Below are positions 33,839-43,306 of a stretch of DNA of 64,000 bases, one piece after another. The notes beneath the pieces were generated by a model, which was not told where the DNA came from, made no database searches, and saw nothing but the letters and a program-made list of their open reading frames with translations. This DNA comes from Psychrobacillus sp. BL-248-WT-3 (lineage in GTDB: Bacteria; Bacillota; Bacilli; Bacillales_A; Planococcaceae). The stretch's first letter is position 1, and each line of letters starts with the position of its first letter. Location of the stretch: positions 124,001-188,000 of the forward strand of contig NZ_JABAFC010000001.1 of the NCBI RefSeq assembly GCF_012843435.1, in the 5' to 3' direction. Made by a program: the position numbers and the translations under genes.

Positions 33839-34712
33839 CTTACAAACATTTATTGAAACCAACCTTCCACATATTGAACTCCAGCTCGAGTCAATTATAA
33901 ATGACATTACAGCTCCACATGAATTAAAAGAAGCTATGCTTTACTCTCTTAAAGCAGGCGGTAAGAGAATTAGACCGTTATACACTCTTGCTGTGTTGCA
34001 AGAACTTGGAGTGGAAAATGTAGAAGCTATAAAAGTTGCCAGTACTATAGAGATGATTCATACCTATTCTTTAATACATGATGACTTACCTAGCATGGAC
34101 AATGATGATTTACGCAGAGGTAAGCCTACTAACCATAAGGTTTTTGGTGAAGCTTTAGCAATTCTTGCAGGGGATGCCTTAGTAACACTAGCATTCGGCA
34201 TTATAGCTAGACTCAAAGACTTGGAGCCGAGCCAAAAAGTTCGCTTGATTGATCAATTAAGTATGGCATCAGGAGCGGAAGGTATGGTAGGCGGTCAAGT
34301 TTTAGATATGCTTGGTGAAGGTAAGATACTTTCTTTAGAAGAGCTGGAAGAGGTACATCTGAACAAAACTGGAGCATTATTATCTTATAGTATTTTAGCT
34401 GGCGGAATAATTGCTAATGCAAACGAGGATATTATGAAAGCACTCCATCAATATTCGATTCATATTGGACTGGCTTTTCAAATTCAAGATGATATTTTAG
34501 ACGTTGAAGGTACTTCTGAGCAATTAGGTAAAACTGCTGGAAAAGATATTTTGAGTGAAAAAAATACTTATCCTTCTATTTTAACCTTGGCTGGTGCTAA
34601 GGAACAATTACAGAAGCAATATAACTTGGCCATTGAAGCGTTACATCCTGTAACACTAAACAAGGGACTTTTAGTAGAATTAGCCGACTACATAACAAAA
34701 AGATCAAAATAA
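33828..34712 (+). CDS. ispA: Geranyl/farnesyl diphosphate synthase
   Basis: Trans-prenyl diphosphate synthase of 294 residues (B. subtilis YqiD). First Asp-rich motif LIHDDLPSMDNDD near 84, second FQIQDDILDVEG near 222; GGKRIRP near 46 and the K-T pair GKTAGKDILSEKNTYP near 239 are also present. The residues before the first Asp motif fit a farnesyl product, not checked. Start is either of two consecutive ATGs at 33828 or 33831. It provides substrate for quinones and cell-wall lipid carriers, next to dxs. Confidence 0.93.
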   Translation: MMSSLQTFIETNLPHIELQLESIINDITAPHELKEAMLYSLKAGGKRIRPLYTLAVLQELGVENVEAIKVASTIEMIHTYSLIHDDLPSMDNDDLRRGKPTNHKVFGEALAILAGDALVTLAFGIIARLKDLEPSQKVRLIDQLSMASGAEGMVGGQVLDMLGEGKILSLEELEEVHLNKTGALLSYSILAGGIIANANEDIMKALHQYSIHIGLAFQIQDDILDVEGTSEQLGKTAGKDILSEKNTYPSILTLAGAKEQLQKQYNLAIEALHPVTLNKGLLVELADYITKRSK

Positions 34713-34801
34713 GTAGCGTATAATTTTGTTTTATAAGCAAATATTGATATGATTATACCTAGCTTTATTAAAGGAAATCTAAAAGAAGGTGAGTGATGGC
34801 A

Positions 34802-36697
34802 ATGGATTTAACTTCAATTTCTAGTCCATCCTTTTTAAAACGTTTAGACAATGAACAATTAAAGGACTTAAGTGAAGATATTCGATCGTTTTTAATAGAA
34901 AAGTTATCAGTTACAGGTGGACATATTGGACCTAACTTAGGTGTAGTTGAATTAACTGTGGCACTGCATAAAGCGTTTAATAGCCCAGATGATAAATTTC
35001 TTTGGGATGTTGGACACCAGGCATACGTTCACAAAATCTTAACTGGCCGTGCAGATCAATTCGATACGCTACGCCAATTTAAAGGACTATGTGGATTTCC
35101 TAAAATGATTGAAAGCGAGCACGATGTATGGGAGGCAGGGCATAGCTCTACTTCTCTTTCTGCCGCAATGGGAATGGCAAAAGCTCGTGATATTCAAAAG
35201 AAGAAAAACTTTGTGATACCTATTATTGGTGATGGGGCTCTCACAGGTGGTATGGCTCTTGAAGCATTGAATCATATCGGTCATGAAAAAACAGACATGA
35301 TTGTCATTCTAAACGATAATGAGATGTCGATTGCTCCAAACGTAGGAGCATTGCATAATGTATTGGGTAAATTACGTACTCATGGAACGTATAACAAGGC
35401 TAAGGATGAAATTGAATCCTTGCTGAAAAAAATTCCAGCTGTTGGCGGTAAACTAGCAGGTACTGCAGAACGCTTAAAAGATTCGTTAAAGTATCTACTA
35501 GTTTCTGGAGCATTTTTTGAAGAACTAGGCTTCACGTACCTTGGACCAATTGATGGTCATAGCTTTGAAGACCTAGAAGAAAATTTGAAAAACGCTAAAA
35601 AAATGAAGGGCCCAGTCCTTATTCATGTAATTACGAAAAAAGGAAAAGGCTTCAAACCGGCTGAACAAGATAAAATAGGTACTTGGCATGGTACAGGTCC
35701 CTATAAAATGGAGACAGGTGACTTTGTGAAATCTGCTTCTAAAGCACCTTCTTGGAGTGCACTAGTAGCCGAAACTGCAAGAAAATTAGCTCGTGAAGAT
35801 AATCGTATTGTCGCGATTACTCCAGCTATGCCGGTTGGTTCTAAATTGGAAGGGTTTGCATCAGAATTCCCGGATCGAATGTTCGATGTGGGGATAGCAG
35901 AGCAGCACGCCACTACAATGGCAGCTGGAATGGCTGCTGAAGGGATGAAGCCGTTATTAGTCATCTATTCTACATTCCTTCAACGAGCATATGATCAAGT
36001 TTTACACGACATTTGCCGTCAAAAGTTAAATGTAGTAATTGGTATTGACCGTTCTGGCCTCGTAGGTGCAGATGGAGAAACACATCAAGGTGTATTTGAC
36101 ATTTCCTTCCTTCGACATATGCCTAATATGGTGATCATGATGCCAAAGGATGAAAATGAAGGCCAACATATGGTAAAAACTGCTTTTGACTATTCTGATG
36201 GCCCAATAGCCCTTCGCTACCCTCGTGGTAACGGACTTGGCGTGCCAATGGACGAAGAGCTAACTCCTATTCCAATCGGATCTTGGGAAGTACTAAAAGA
36301 AGGTAGTCAAGCTGTCATTCTTACATTTGGAACTACTATTCCAATGGCACTACAGGCAGCAGACGAATTAAGTAAATTAAATATCTCTGTAGAAGTAGTA
36401 AATGCTCGTTTTATCAAACCACTTGATGAAGCAATGCTTAAAGATATTCACTCTCGTAATATGCCTATCATTACAGTTGAAGAAAGCGTCTTACAAGGTG
36501 GATTTGGAAGTGCTGTATTGGAATATTATAACGAGCAAAATTTACAAGCTAATGTTAAAAGAATTGGTATTCCTGATATGTTTATTGAACATGGAGATGT
36601 TAATCAATTACTCGAAGAAATTAATATTACAAGCGATAGCATAGTCGATTTAGTAAAATCTACTTTAAAAGAAAGCCCAAGGTATATCTCCTCATGA
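34802..36697 (+). CDS. dxs: 1-deoxy-D-xylulose-5-phosphate synthase
   Basis: Thiamine diphosphate enzyme of 631 residues, first step of the methylerythritol phosphate isoprenoid pathway. [15 protein letters not shown] near 38, [18 protein letters not shown] near 114, TPP-binding [15 protein letters not shown] near 145, the Glu in [10 protein letters not shown] near 363 and [13 protein letters not shown] near 421. The start is ATG at 34802, 8 nt behind AAGGTGAG, giving [15 protein letters not shown] as in relatives; GTG 34793 and ATG 34796 are in frame but too close to the ribosome site. Overlaps yqxC by 4 nt. Confidence 0.96.
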   Translation: MDLTSISSPSFLKRLDNEQLKDLSEDIRSFLIEKLSVTGGHIGPNLGVVELTVALHKAFNSPDDKFLWDVGHQAYVHKILTGRADQFDTLRQFKGLCGFPKMIESEHDVWEAGHSSTSLSAAMGMAKARDIQKKKNFVIPIIGDGALTGGMALEALNHIGHEKTDMIVILNDNEMSIAPNVGALHNVLGKLRTHGTYNKAKDEIESLLKKIPAVGGKLAGTAERLKDSLKYLLVSGAFFEELGFTYLGPIDGHSFEDLEENLKNAKKMKGPVLIHVITKKGKGFKPAEQDKIGTWHGTGPYKMETGDFVKSASKAPSWSALVAETARKLAREDNRIVAITPAMPVGSKLEGFASEFPDRMFDVGIAEQHATTMAAGMAAEGMKPLLVIYSTFLQRAYDQVLHDICRQKLNVVIGIDRSGLVGADGETHQGVFDISFLRHMPNMVIMMPKDENEGQHMVKTAFDYSDGPIALRYPRGNGLGVPMDEELTPIPIGSWEVLKEGSQAVILTFGTTIPMALQAADELSKLNISVEVVNARFIKPLDEAMLKDIHSRNMPIITVEESVLQGGFGSAVLEYYNEQNLQANVKRIGIPDMFIEHGDVNQLLEEINITSDSIVDLVKSTLKESPRYISS

Positions 36698-37512
36698 GTA
36701 AGATACCAAAAGAGAGAGTAGATATACTCTTAGTAGAACAAGGATTGTTTGAAACGAGAGAAAAAGCTAAGCGTGCTATTATGGCTGGACTTATCTACAA
36801 GAATGAAGAAAGAATAGATAAGCCGGGAGAAAAAATAGAGGTCTCTTCTGTATTAACCGTAAAGGGACAGGTTTTAAAATATGTAAGCCGTGGTGGTTTA
36901 AAGCTAGAAAAAGCAATCGAACAGTTTGATCTAGAGATTAAGGATAAAATTATGTTAGATATTGGTTCTTCCACCGGAGGATTCACAGACTGTGGACTTC
37001 AAAATGGTGTGACGCATGCTTACGCATTAGATGTCGGTAGTAACCAATTGGCTTGGAAAATCAGGCAGGACCCACGAGTATCGGTAATGGAAAAAACAAA
37101 TTTCCGTTATTCTACGCCTGCTGATTTCCAAGAGGGCTTACCGTCGTTTGCTTCTATCGATGTTTCTTTTATATCCCTTAAGCTTATCTTCCCAACTTTA
37201 AAGACAATCATCGTTCCAAACGGAGATGTGATTGCTTTAGTTAAGCCACAGTTTGAAGCTGGAAAAGAGCGAGTTGGTAAAAAGGGTGTAGTGAGAGATA
37301 AGGCAGTGCATATAGATGTGCTCAACGATATAGCAAATTTTGCCGAAAGCCAAGGCTTCCAATTGAAAAATGTTTCTTATTCACCTATTACTGGTGGTGA
37401 AGGTAATATAGAATTTCTATTCCATTTAGTTAGTGTAAATCCTGAAGAAGTTCTCCCTCATACATTCGACTTTGAAAAGCTTGTCAATGAGGCACATAAT
37501 TTATTAAAATAA
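36694..37512 (+). CDS. yqxC: TlyA-family rRNA (cytidine-2'-O)-methyltransferase YqxC
   Basis: Protein of 272 residues. N-terminal S4 RNA-binding domain (about 6-65, with [20 protein letters not shown]) and a FtsJ-like SAM methyltransferase domain with motif [18 protein letters not shown] near 89 and [14 protein letters not shown]. TlyA relatives methylate 16S or 23S rRNA and some have been called hemolysins; rRNA methylation is the better-supported role. ATGA overlap with dxs. Terminator follows. Confidence 0.9.
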   Translation: MSKIPKERVDILLVEQGLFETREKAKRAIMAGLIYKNEERIDKPGEKIEVSSVLTVKGQVLKYVSRGGLKLEKAIEQFDLEIKDKIMLDIGSSTGGFTDCGLQNGVTHAYALDVGSNQLAWKIRQDPRVSVMEKTNFRYSTPADFQEGLPSFASIDVSFISLKLIFPTLKTIIVPNGDVIALVKPQFEAGKERVGKKGVVRDKAVHIDVLNDIANFAESQGFQLKNVSYSPITGGEGNIEFLFHLVSVNPEEVLPHTFDFEKLVNEAHNLLK

Positions 37513-37514
37513 TT

Positions 37515-37541
37515 CGCGACTCCCCAAGAGTCGCGTTTTTT
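37515..37541 (+). terminator. Terminator after yqxC
   Basis: CGCGACTC / GAGTCGCG perfect stem with CCCAA loop followed by TTTTTT. Confidence 0.9.
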
Positions 37542-37610
37542 CTTGTTACTTTTGCAATGTAATGCTAAGGTATAATTAAAACAGTATATTTATACAGCAA
37601 GGAGCTCATT

Positions 37611-38060
37611 ATGAATAAAGGACAACGGCATATTCGTATTAGGGATATAATAGCGAATTATGAAATTGAAACACAGGATGATTTAGTCGATCATTTAAAA
37701 AATGCTGGGGTTAACGTTACTCAGGCTACGGTATCCAGAGATATAAAGGAACTACATTTAGTAAAGGTGCCCTTACCAAATGGTAACTATAAGTACAGTT
37801 TGCCTGCAGACCAACGATTTAATCCTATGCAAAAGCTGCATAGAGCATTAACAGATGCCTTTGTTAGTATCGATGGAGCAAGTCATTTTTTAGTTATGAA
37901 AACTTTACCAGGTAATGCTCATGCTATTGGCTCGCTGATTGATTATTTGGATTGGGAAGAGATATTGGGGACTATTTGTGGTGACGACACGTGCTTAATC
38001 ATTTGTAGAACAGAAGAAGATAGTCAAACTTTAAAAAATCGTTTACTGGAAATGCTGTAA
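37611..38060 (+). CDS. ahrC: Arginine repressor AhrC/ArgR
   Basis: Arginine-responsive regulator of 149 residues. N-terminal winged helix with [20 protein letters not shown] (recognition helix near 40), C-terminal hexamerisation and arginine-binding domain with [20 protein letters not shown] and [14 protein letters not shown]. Start ATG behind AAGGAG. In Bacillus it represses arginine synthesis and activates catabolism; no ArgR-regulated gene is in this window. Precedes recN as in relatives. Confidence 0.95.
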   Translation: MNKGQRHIRIRDIIANYEIETQDDLVDHLKNAGVNVTQATVSRDIKELHLVKVPLPNGNYKYSLPADQRFNPMQKLHRALTDAFVSIDGASHFLVMKTLPGNAHAIGSLIDYLDWEEILGTICGDDTCLIICRTEEDSQTLKNRLLEML

Positions 38061-38144
38061 TATCCAATGGCTTCATGTGTAATTCTGTAATTCCGGTTAT
38101 TTTGTCAAAAATGAACAGCTATCAAAAGTGTAATCATTGATCAG

Positions 38145-38232
38145 CACGGCCGCTTTCCGTGGCGTAAGAAGTCTTAAGAGCGTAGGTGTGATGTCTTACT
38201 AGTCATGGATTCGAGGTCTGCGTGCTACCATC
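38145..38232. repeat. Second, shortened copy of the palindromic intergenic repeat
   Basis: GGCCGCTTTCCGTGGCGTAAG at the left and GAGGTCTGCGTGCTACCAT at the right; shares CGCTTTCCG and TGTGATGTCTTA with the copy at 28026. Lies between ahrC and recN. Internal differences suggest an old, decayed copy. Confidence 0.55.
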
Positions 38233-38315
38233 TTAAAGGGTGTTAAATCTAAATGTGTATACAAATGAAATGAAATACCTAAAACGATACAGATTTTTTA
38301 AACAGAGGTGATATT

Positions 38316-40019
38316 TTGTTAAAAGAACTTTCCATTAAAAACTTTGCTATTATAGACGAGCTATCAGTTGGCTTCGACGAAGGACTAACTGTATTGACTG
38401 GTGAGACTGGTGCTGGTAAATCCATTATTATAGATGCAGTTCATTTACTCTGTGGAGGTAGAGGCTCACAGGAATTTATTCGACATGGAGCACGGAAAGC
38501 TGAACTGGAAGGATTATTCATCATAACAGATCCACAACATAGTGTTTTTAAGAAAATGTTTGACGTTGGTATAGATGTCGACGACGAAACTATTATTCTC
38601 CGAAGAGATTTAAACGATTCTGGAAAAAGTGTCTGTAGAGTTAATGGAAAATTAGTTACTATAGGCATTTTAAGAGAAATTGGTGCTAGTTTAATAGATA
38701 TTCATGGCCAACATGAAAGCCAAGAACTTATGGATGACAAAGCACATATTCATTTACTAGACCAGTTTGCTGGAGAAGACTTAAAGGTAGTAAAAGAAAA
38801 TTATAAAGAATTGTTCCATAAATATAAAAAATGGAAAAAAGAACTTGCTACACTTACGGAAAACGAACAACAAATAGCGCATAAAATAGATTTGTACACT
38901 TTTCAAGTAGAGGAAATAGCGGAAGCACAGTTGAAAAGTGGAGAAGAAGAATTGCTCCAAAATGAAAAAAAGAAATTATTAAACTTTCATAAGGTGTTCG
39001 ACAAGATGAGTAATTCCTATGAAGCTATTTTAGGAGAATCTAAAGGATTAGATTATATAGGAACTGCAATGTCTGATTTAATGGATATTGCCGATGTGGA
39101 TGATAATATGAAGGAGTTAAGCGAAAGCGTATCTTCTGCTTTTTATATATTACAGGATGCCGCCCACCAACTTAAAAATGAGCTGGATGAGATGGAATAT
39201 GATAGCAATCAGTTGCTTGAGGTGGAAGAGAGACTTGCAACGATTCAAACGTTAAAAAGAAAATATGGCTCATCCATTGAAGAAATTTTGGAATACAAAG
39301 ATCAAATTCAGCATAGCCTAAGCCAATTAGTCAATAGAGATGAACAGATTCAAAAAATGGGGGAAAAAATCAAGCAAATTGAAATTGATCTTCAGCTAGA
39401 AGCAAATGAATTGACCGTAAAACGTAAAATTGCTGCTGAAAAGTTAAGTAAAGCAATTATGGAGCAGCTAAAAGAGTTATATATGGAAAAAGCTACTTTT
39501 TCGGTTATGTTTCATGAACAATCTAACCAAACGTATAATGAAGATGGCTTAGATGACTTGTCATTTTACATTTCTACAAATGTGGGAGAGCCATTAAAAG
39601 CATTAACGAAAATAGCGTCCGGAGGAGAACTTTCTCGTATGATGTTAGCCCTAAAAAGCATTTTTTCAAAACATCAAGGGATTACTTCCATCATTTTCGA
39701 TGAAGTAGACACAGGAGTTAGCGGACGTGTTGCTCAGGCCATAGCAGAGAAAATAGCTGGCATTGCTACAAATTCTCAGGTACTGTGCATTTCTCATCTT
39801 TCTCAGGTTGCAGCAATGGCAGATCAGCATTTGTTAATCCGAAAAGAAGTGACTGGAAATAGAACATATACATTATTGGAGGAAATAACAGACAATAAAC
39901 GAGCTGAGGAATTGAGCCGAATGATGTCAGGTACCGAAATAACTACGACCACATTAAAACACTCCAAAGAATTATTAAAAATTGCAAATGAACGTAAAAA
40001 AATATTAAGAAACTCGTGA
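38316..40019 (+). CDS. recN: DNA repair protein RecN
   Basis: SMC-like ATPase of 567 residues acting early in double-strand break repair. Walker A TGETGAGKSIII near 29, two coiled-coil arms (about 155-370), ABC signature ASGGELSRMMLALK near 434, and Walker B SIIFDEVDTGVSG near 463 followed by the His-switch region CISHLSQVAAMADQH. Start TTG 6-7 nt behind AGAGGTGAT. Terminator immediately after. Confidence 0.97.
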   Translation: MLKELSIKNFAIIDELSVGFDEGLTVLTGETGAGKSIIIDAVHLLCGGRGSQEFIRHGARKAELEGLFIITDPQHSVFKKMFDVGIDVDDETIILRRDLNDSGKSVCRVNGKLVTIGILREIGASLIDIHGQHESQELMDDKAHIHLLDQFAGEDLKVVKENYKELFHKYKKWKKELATLTENEQQIAHKIDLYTFQVEEIAEAQLKSGEEELLQNEKKKLLNFHKVFDKMSNSYEAILGESKGLDYIGTAMSDLMDIADVDDNMKELSESVSSAFYILQDAAHQLKNELDEMEYDSNQLLEVEERLATIQTLKRKYGSSIEEILEYKDQIQHSLSQLVNRDEQIQKMGEKIKQIEIDLQLEANELTVKRKIAAEKLSKAIMEQLKELYMEKATFSVMFHEQSNQTYNEDGLDDLSFYISTNVGEPLKALTKIASGGELSRMMLALKSIFSKHQGITSIIFDEVDTGVSGRVAQAIAEKIAGIATNSQVLCISHLSQVAAMADQHLLIRKEVTGNRTYTLLEEITDNKRAEELSRMMSGTEITTTTLKHSKELLKIANERKKILRNS

Positions 40020-40050
40020 AGACCTGTAACTTTTGGGGTCTTCTTTTTTT
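40018..40050 (+). terminator. Terminator after recN
   Basis: GAAGACC / GGGTCTTC stem with T7; the 5' strand includes the last base of the stop region. Confidence 0.85.
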
Positions 40051-40066
40051 ATCAATTATTTACCTC

Positions 40067-40095
40067 ACATAGAGTTCACAGCAAAGGACATAGTA
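40067..40095 (+). promoter_or_regulatory. Sigma-G/sigma-F-like promoter of spoIVB
   Basis: ACATA (40067-40071), 17-nt spacer, CATAGTA (40089-40095), close to the forespore consensus (GHATR and CATnHTA). It lies about 20 nt before the spoIVB start, consistent with forespore expression in B. subtilis. Confidence 0.55.
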
Positions 40096-40115
40096 AGATG
40101 TATAGGAGGTGAAAT

Positions 40116-41072
40116 ATGAAAAAAAGCTATCGAATTTGGTCGCTTTTGCCAATACTTTTCTTTACTTTGTTCTTTCTAAGCACCACTGCATTCGCTTCAA
40201 AAATAACAGTTGTTCCACTTGGGCAATCTATTCAGATCGACCTCCAGTATGGATCTGTGTTTCTTAATCACGATGTGTTGTTAGAAGATGACTATTGGCT
40301 AAAATCTGGTGATGCAATTCATCAAATAAATGACCAAACGGTATCTAACATTGATGATTTAAAAAGGCAATTAAAAAATAAGAAACAAATTATTATCCAG
40401 TATGAGCGAGATAAAAAAATGTATACGAAAGATATTACGCCAGATCAAATGATGAAATTATTCCCTTTCTTGCGAGATGCAACTGAAGGGATAGGAACGC
40501 TCACTTATTATGACCCAGAAACAAATGAATTTGGTGCACTTGGGCATCAAATAGTAGACCATTCTTCTGGAGTTACTCCAAAATTTTCAGAAGGCTCTAT
40601 TTATTTGTCTTCCATTCAACAGATTAAAAAAAGTATTCCAGGAAAACCTGGGTATAAGATTACTTCGCATGAAAACAATACTCCACCTATAGGGGGAGTA
40701 AATGAAAATAATGTTTATGGGGTTTTTGGCAAGCTAGAAAACAAAGCATTAGCAAATATACCAATGCAACAAATGTCAGTTGCAGAAAAAGAAGAAATAA
40801 CGACAGGTAAAGCAATTATGCGAACATCAATCGATGGTGAGAAAGTGCAGGACTTTACAATAAATATCTCATCTGTGGAAGGACATCTATTTCAGTTTAC
40901 GGTAACTGATTCCCAGCTCATTAAAAGGACTGGTGGTATTCTTCAGGGTATGAGTGGAAGCCCAATTCTTCAAGCTGACAAAATAATTGGGGTTGTTACT
41001 CATATGTACGTGGATAAGCCAAAAAATGGTGCTGCTTTAGCTATAACAGAGATGATGAAGAAAAATCCATGA
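40116..41072 (+). CDS. spoIVB: SpoIVB signalling peptidase (S55 family), short form
   Basis: Secreted or membrane-anchored serine peptidase of 318 residues, made in the forespore to trigger sigma-K activation through SpoIVFA. Hydrophobic segment at about 8-28 with AFAS suggesting a signal peptide; PDZ-like part with GDAIHQINDQTVSNIDDL near 63; S55 domain with His in FGALGHQIVD near 146, and GMSGSP containing the catalytic Ser near 289 preceded by the likely Asp in VTDSQ. B. subtilis SpoIVB has about 425 residues, so about 100 residues between membrane and peptidase are missing. Start ATG behind ATAGGAGGTG. Confidence 0.92.
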   Translation: MKKSYRIWSLLPILFFTLFFLSTTAFASKITVVPLGQSIQIDLQYGSVFLNHDVLLEDDYWLKSGDAIHQINDQTVSNIDDLKRQLKNKKQIIIQYERDKKMYTKDITPDQMMKLFPFLRDATEGIGTLTYYDPETNEFGALGHQIVDHSSGVTPKFSEGSIYLSSIQQIKKSIPGKPGYKITSHENNTPPIGGVNENNVYGVFGKLENKALANIPMQQMSVAEKEEITTGKAIMRTSIDGEKVQDFTINISSVEGHLFQFTVTDSQLIKRTGGILQGMSGSPILQADKIIGVVTHMYVDKPKNGAALAITEMMKKNP

Positions 41073-41162
41073 TTTATGAAGGCTACATCCATTTGGGTGT
41101 AGCCTTTTGTAATTGCTTAGCAAATTATAAAATAAATTCTGAAAACCTATGGATAAAAAAAC

Positions 41163-41350
41163 ATAGGCGGCTTGCGCTTTTCTATTTTGTCTAGCGCAAG
41201 CAGCCTTGCCCCTCGGGGTCAAATGGATAAAAGGTGCTCCTGCGCAAGCTCGTCGCAAACAAGAGCGTTTGTGGTGGCTGAGGGACTGCCTCCTCGCTTT
41301 TTCCCATTTGCCTGTCGGGGCAGAAATAGGCGCTTGCGCTTTTCTTGTAT
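41163..41350. repeat. GC-rich structured repeat element between spoIVB and spo0A
   Basis: Bounded by direct copies of ATAGGCGgCTTGCGCTTTTC at 41163 and ATAGGCGCTTGCGCTTTTC at 41326. Inside, TGCCCCTCGGGGTCAAATGG near 41208 pairs with CCATTTGCCTGTCGGGGCA near 41305, and GCGCAAG occurs at 41194 and 41243 facing CTTGCGC at the ends. The block can fold into a long imperfect stem. Similar blocks are common in spacers of Bacillus-related genomes (general knowledge). No transposase ORF. Confidence 0.7.
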
Positions 41351-41377
41351 AAAAGCTTAAAATGTAAATAACTATAA

Positions 41378-41386
41378 TTCGACAAA
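41378..41386 (-). promoter_or_regulatory. Spo0A binding box (0A box)
   Basis: TTCGACAAA is the exact reverse complement of the TTTGTCGAA 0A box. It lies about 75 nt upstream of the sigma-H-like -35 element, as expected for Spo0A controlling its own gene. Confidence 0.7.
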
Positions 41387-41459
41387 TGAGAAGAAAAGAT
41401 TTACAATTTGTCATAATACCTCGGAATCGTAATAGGAAAGAATCATTTTGAAAATTAAT

Positions 41460-41486
41460 AAAGGAAGTAGGGAAAAATTAGCGAAT
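41460..41486 (+). promoter_or_regulatory. Sigma-H-type promoter of spo0A
   Basis: AAAGGAAGT (41460-41468), 11-nt spacer, AGCGAAT (41480-41486); all positions fit RnAGGAwww-N11/12-RnnGAAT closely. Matches the known sporulation (Ps) promoter of spo0A in Bacillus. Confidence 0.75.
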
Positions 41487-41526
41487 AGTAATTATGTAAA
41501 AACTTACAAAAGGTGGATGAATTTTA

Positions 41527-42318
41527 ATGGAGAAAATAAAAGTAGCAATAGTCGATGATAACAAAGATCTAATACGGACAATGGATTCATATTTTGAACA
41601 ACACCCTGAAATTGAGGTTATTGGTACCGCGTATAATGGGAAATTATGTTTGGAAATGTTAGAAAATATTAAACCAGACGTTTTATTGTTAGATATAATC
41701 ATGCCACACCTTGATGGAATTGCTGTATTAGACTCACTCCAAAAAAATGATAAGCTAAAGGGATTACAGGTTATTATGCTAACTGCTTTTGGCCAGGAAG
41801 ATGTGATGAAACAAGCAGTGGACTTAGGTGCCTCTTATTTTATGCTAAAGCCTTTTGAATTTGACCGTCTTGTAACACAGATTATTCAAGTCGCTGGAAG
41901 ACAGGGATCCATGCAGGAAGCACCAGTTAAGTCAAACCCGGAAAAAGAAGCTTTACAAAACAAGCGAATGATTGATAATACCATTACAAATGTTATTAAA
42001 GAAATGGGTGTTCCCGCGCATATTAAAGGATATTCCTATCTCCGAGAAGCCATTCAAATGGTGTATTCAGACATTGAGCTGCTTGGATCAATTACGAAAG
42101 TTTTATATCCTGAGATAGCAAAGAAATTCCAAACCACACCTTCACGTGTAGAACGCGCTATTCGCCATGCGATTGAAGTAGCATGGAACAGAGGTAACTA
42201 TGAAACTATTTCTAAAATGTTTGGATATACCGTCCATCACTTAAAATCTAAACCTACTAATAGTGAATTCATCGCGATGATCGCGGATAAAATTCGCATG
42301 GAGAACATGGCTAGCTGA
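41527..42318 (+). CDS. spo0A: Sporulation master regulator Spo0A
   Basis: Response regulator of 263 residues controlling entry into sporulation. Receiver domain with acidic pocket VDDNKD (10-15), phosphoacceptor Asp56 in [12 protein letters not shown], and Lys in MLKPFEFD near 107. A linker, then the C-terminal DNA-binding domain from about 145 with [31 protein letters not shown] (recognition helix) and the [14 protein letters not shown] end. Start ATG 41527 behind AAAGGTGGATG. A sigma-H promoter and a 0A box lie upstream. Its presence with spoIIIA and spoIVB shows a real sporulator. Confidence 0.98.
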   Translation: MEKIKVAIVDDNKDLIRTMDSYFEQHPEIEVIGTAYNGKLCLEMLENIKPDVLLLDIIMPHLDGIAVLDSLQKNDKLKGLQVIMLTAFGQEDVMKQAVDLGASYFMLKPFEFDRLVTQIIQVAGRQGSMQEAPVKSNPEKEALQNKRMIDNTITNVIKEMGVPAHIKGYSYLREAIQMVYSDIELLGSITKVLYPEIAKKFQTTPSRVERAIRHAIEVAWNRGNYETISKMFGYTVHHLKSKPTNSEFIAMIADKIRMENMAS

Positions 42319-42418
42319 AAGGGTTAGAATCGCGGTTTGACGGGATGTACAAACCAACCAACTTCTGAAATATTAACTTGATCTGTACTTCAAAGCCTAT
42401 AAACTAATATCAACAAAG

Positions 42419-42449
42419 CCAACGAATTATTTGATTCGCTGGTTTTTTT
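42419..42449 (+). terminator. Terminator after spo0A
   Basis: CCAACGAAT / ATTCGCTGG with one mismatch and a 6-nt loop, followed by T7. Confidence 0.8.
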
Positions 42450-42531
42450 GTGTTTTAAAAAGGCTTATTTGATTAGTCTAAAAAGGTGAAGTCAAAAATC
42501 ATACCTTTGATAATACTTTGCTTTTCATAAA

Positions 42532-42560
42532 AACACCACAAGGGTAAGACCCTTGCAGTG
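42532..42560 (-). terminator. Terminator of the 42569-43111 gene
   Basis: On the minus strand CAAGGGT / ACCCTTG with a CTT loop, extended by CAC/GTG, followed by TTTTT. Confidence 0.7.
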
Positions 42561-42568
42561 TCAATCTA

Positions 42569-43111
42569 TCATTTGAAAGAGAATGGTGGAAATCCACACT
42601 CTTTATATATTTCATTGTAATCACCAAAATATGATTCGCCAAATTCATTTAGATCTTTATATTCATCTAGGACTTTTCTAAGTTCCACAAAAATTTCCTT
42701 ATCAATTTCAACATATGAATCTTCAAATCGTTTTTTAATATCCAACTTTATTAAAAACCTTATCAGTTCCTCATATAATAAGGGATAATCTTTTTTAATA
42801 CTTTCTCTATTTTCTAAGAATGATTTAAGGTAATCCTCGAAAAGATAAATTTTAGTCCAAATAGGATTTTCATCATTTTCTTTTTCTTTAAGTGGGGTGA
42901 AGAGGAGAGTTGATCCCTGCCACGTTTCTCCAAGACCAGACATAAAGATAAGAAGAGAACGCTTACGTAATTCGGGATCAGGATGATTAAAATATTTAAA
43001 GTATTCGTCATGATACTCGACTCTCCATTGGGCGTGCATATCAAATAAATAGTCGCCTTCTTCAATACCTCGTAATACCTTTTTAGCTTTTTCAATTGGA
43101 GTTAGTGACAT
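42569..43111 (-). CDS. Hypothetical protein, helical and acidic
   Basis: Unrecognised protein of 180 residues. No signal peptide or membrane helix, rich in Glu/Lys/Phe/Tyr, apparently all-helical, with LTPIEKAKKVLRGIEEGDYLFD at the N-terminus and FGESYFGDYNEIYKECGF at the end. A start at ATG 43109-43111, 8 nt behind GAGAGGAAG, is preferred to the frame start at 43135. Its size, lone position and the neighbouring gene remnant at 43190 resemble orphan immunity-type genes, but that is only a guess. It interrupts the usual spo0A to yqiK order and may be acquired. Confidence 0.6.
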   Translation of the reverse strand: MSLTPIEKAKKVLRGIEEGDYLFDMHAQWRVEYHDEYFKYFNHPDPELRKRSLLIFMSGLGETWQGSTLLFTPLKEKENDENPIWTKIYLFEDYLKSFLENRESIKKDYPLLYEELIRFLIKLDIKKRFEDSYVEIDKEIFVELRKVLDEYKDLNEFGESYFGDYNEIYKECGFPPFSFK

Positions 43112-43189
43112 TGGGATTCTTCCTCTCGTCTTCAATATTTAGGTAAATTAAGGGAATATTATTATAACATAATCATACTTGGTGTCACC

Positions 43190-43306
43190 TTATTGGGCTG
43201 ACTTCTTATATATAACCTGTATTTTTTTGTCATCTATAGTTGAGAAGGCAGTTTTACTAGACTTATTGTCATCTCCTTTAACTTCAGTTACTCCCGAATT
43301 AATAAC
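43190..43306 (-). pseudogene. Possible remnant of a small coding region
   Basis: On the minus strand a 38-codon frame without start codon reads SGVTEVKGDDNKSSKTAFST and ends IYKKSAQ-stop. It is charged and protein-like. Immediately upstream the frame has a TAA, and no ATG/GTG/TTG with a ribosome site is present. It may be a decayed C-terminus of a small secreted or immunity protein; weak evidence. Confidence 0.25.

Noticed and set aside
36402-36644. Plus-strand ORF of 80 codons inside dxs
   Set aside because: Alternate frame of dxs without ribosome site.
41172-41360. Overlapping ORFs on both strands in the GC-rich block
   Set aside because: They follow the inverted-repeat element; composition is Cys/Arg-rich on both strands and no ribosome site is present.
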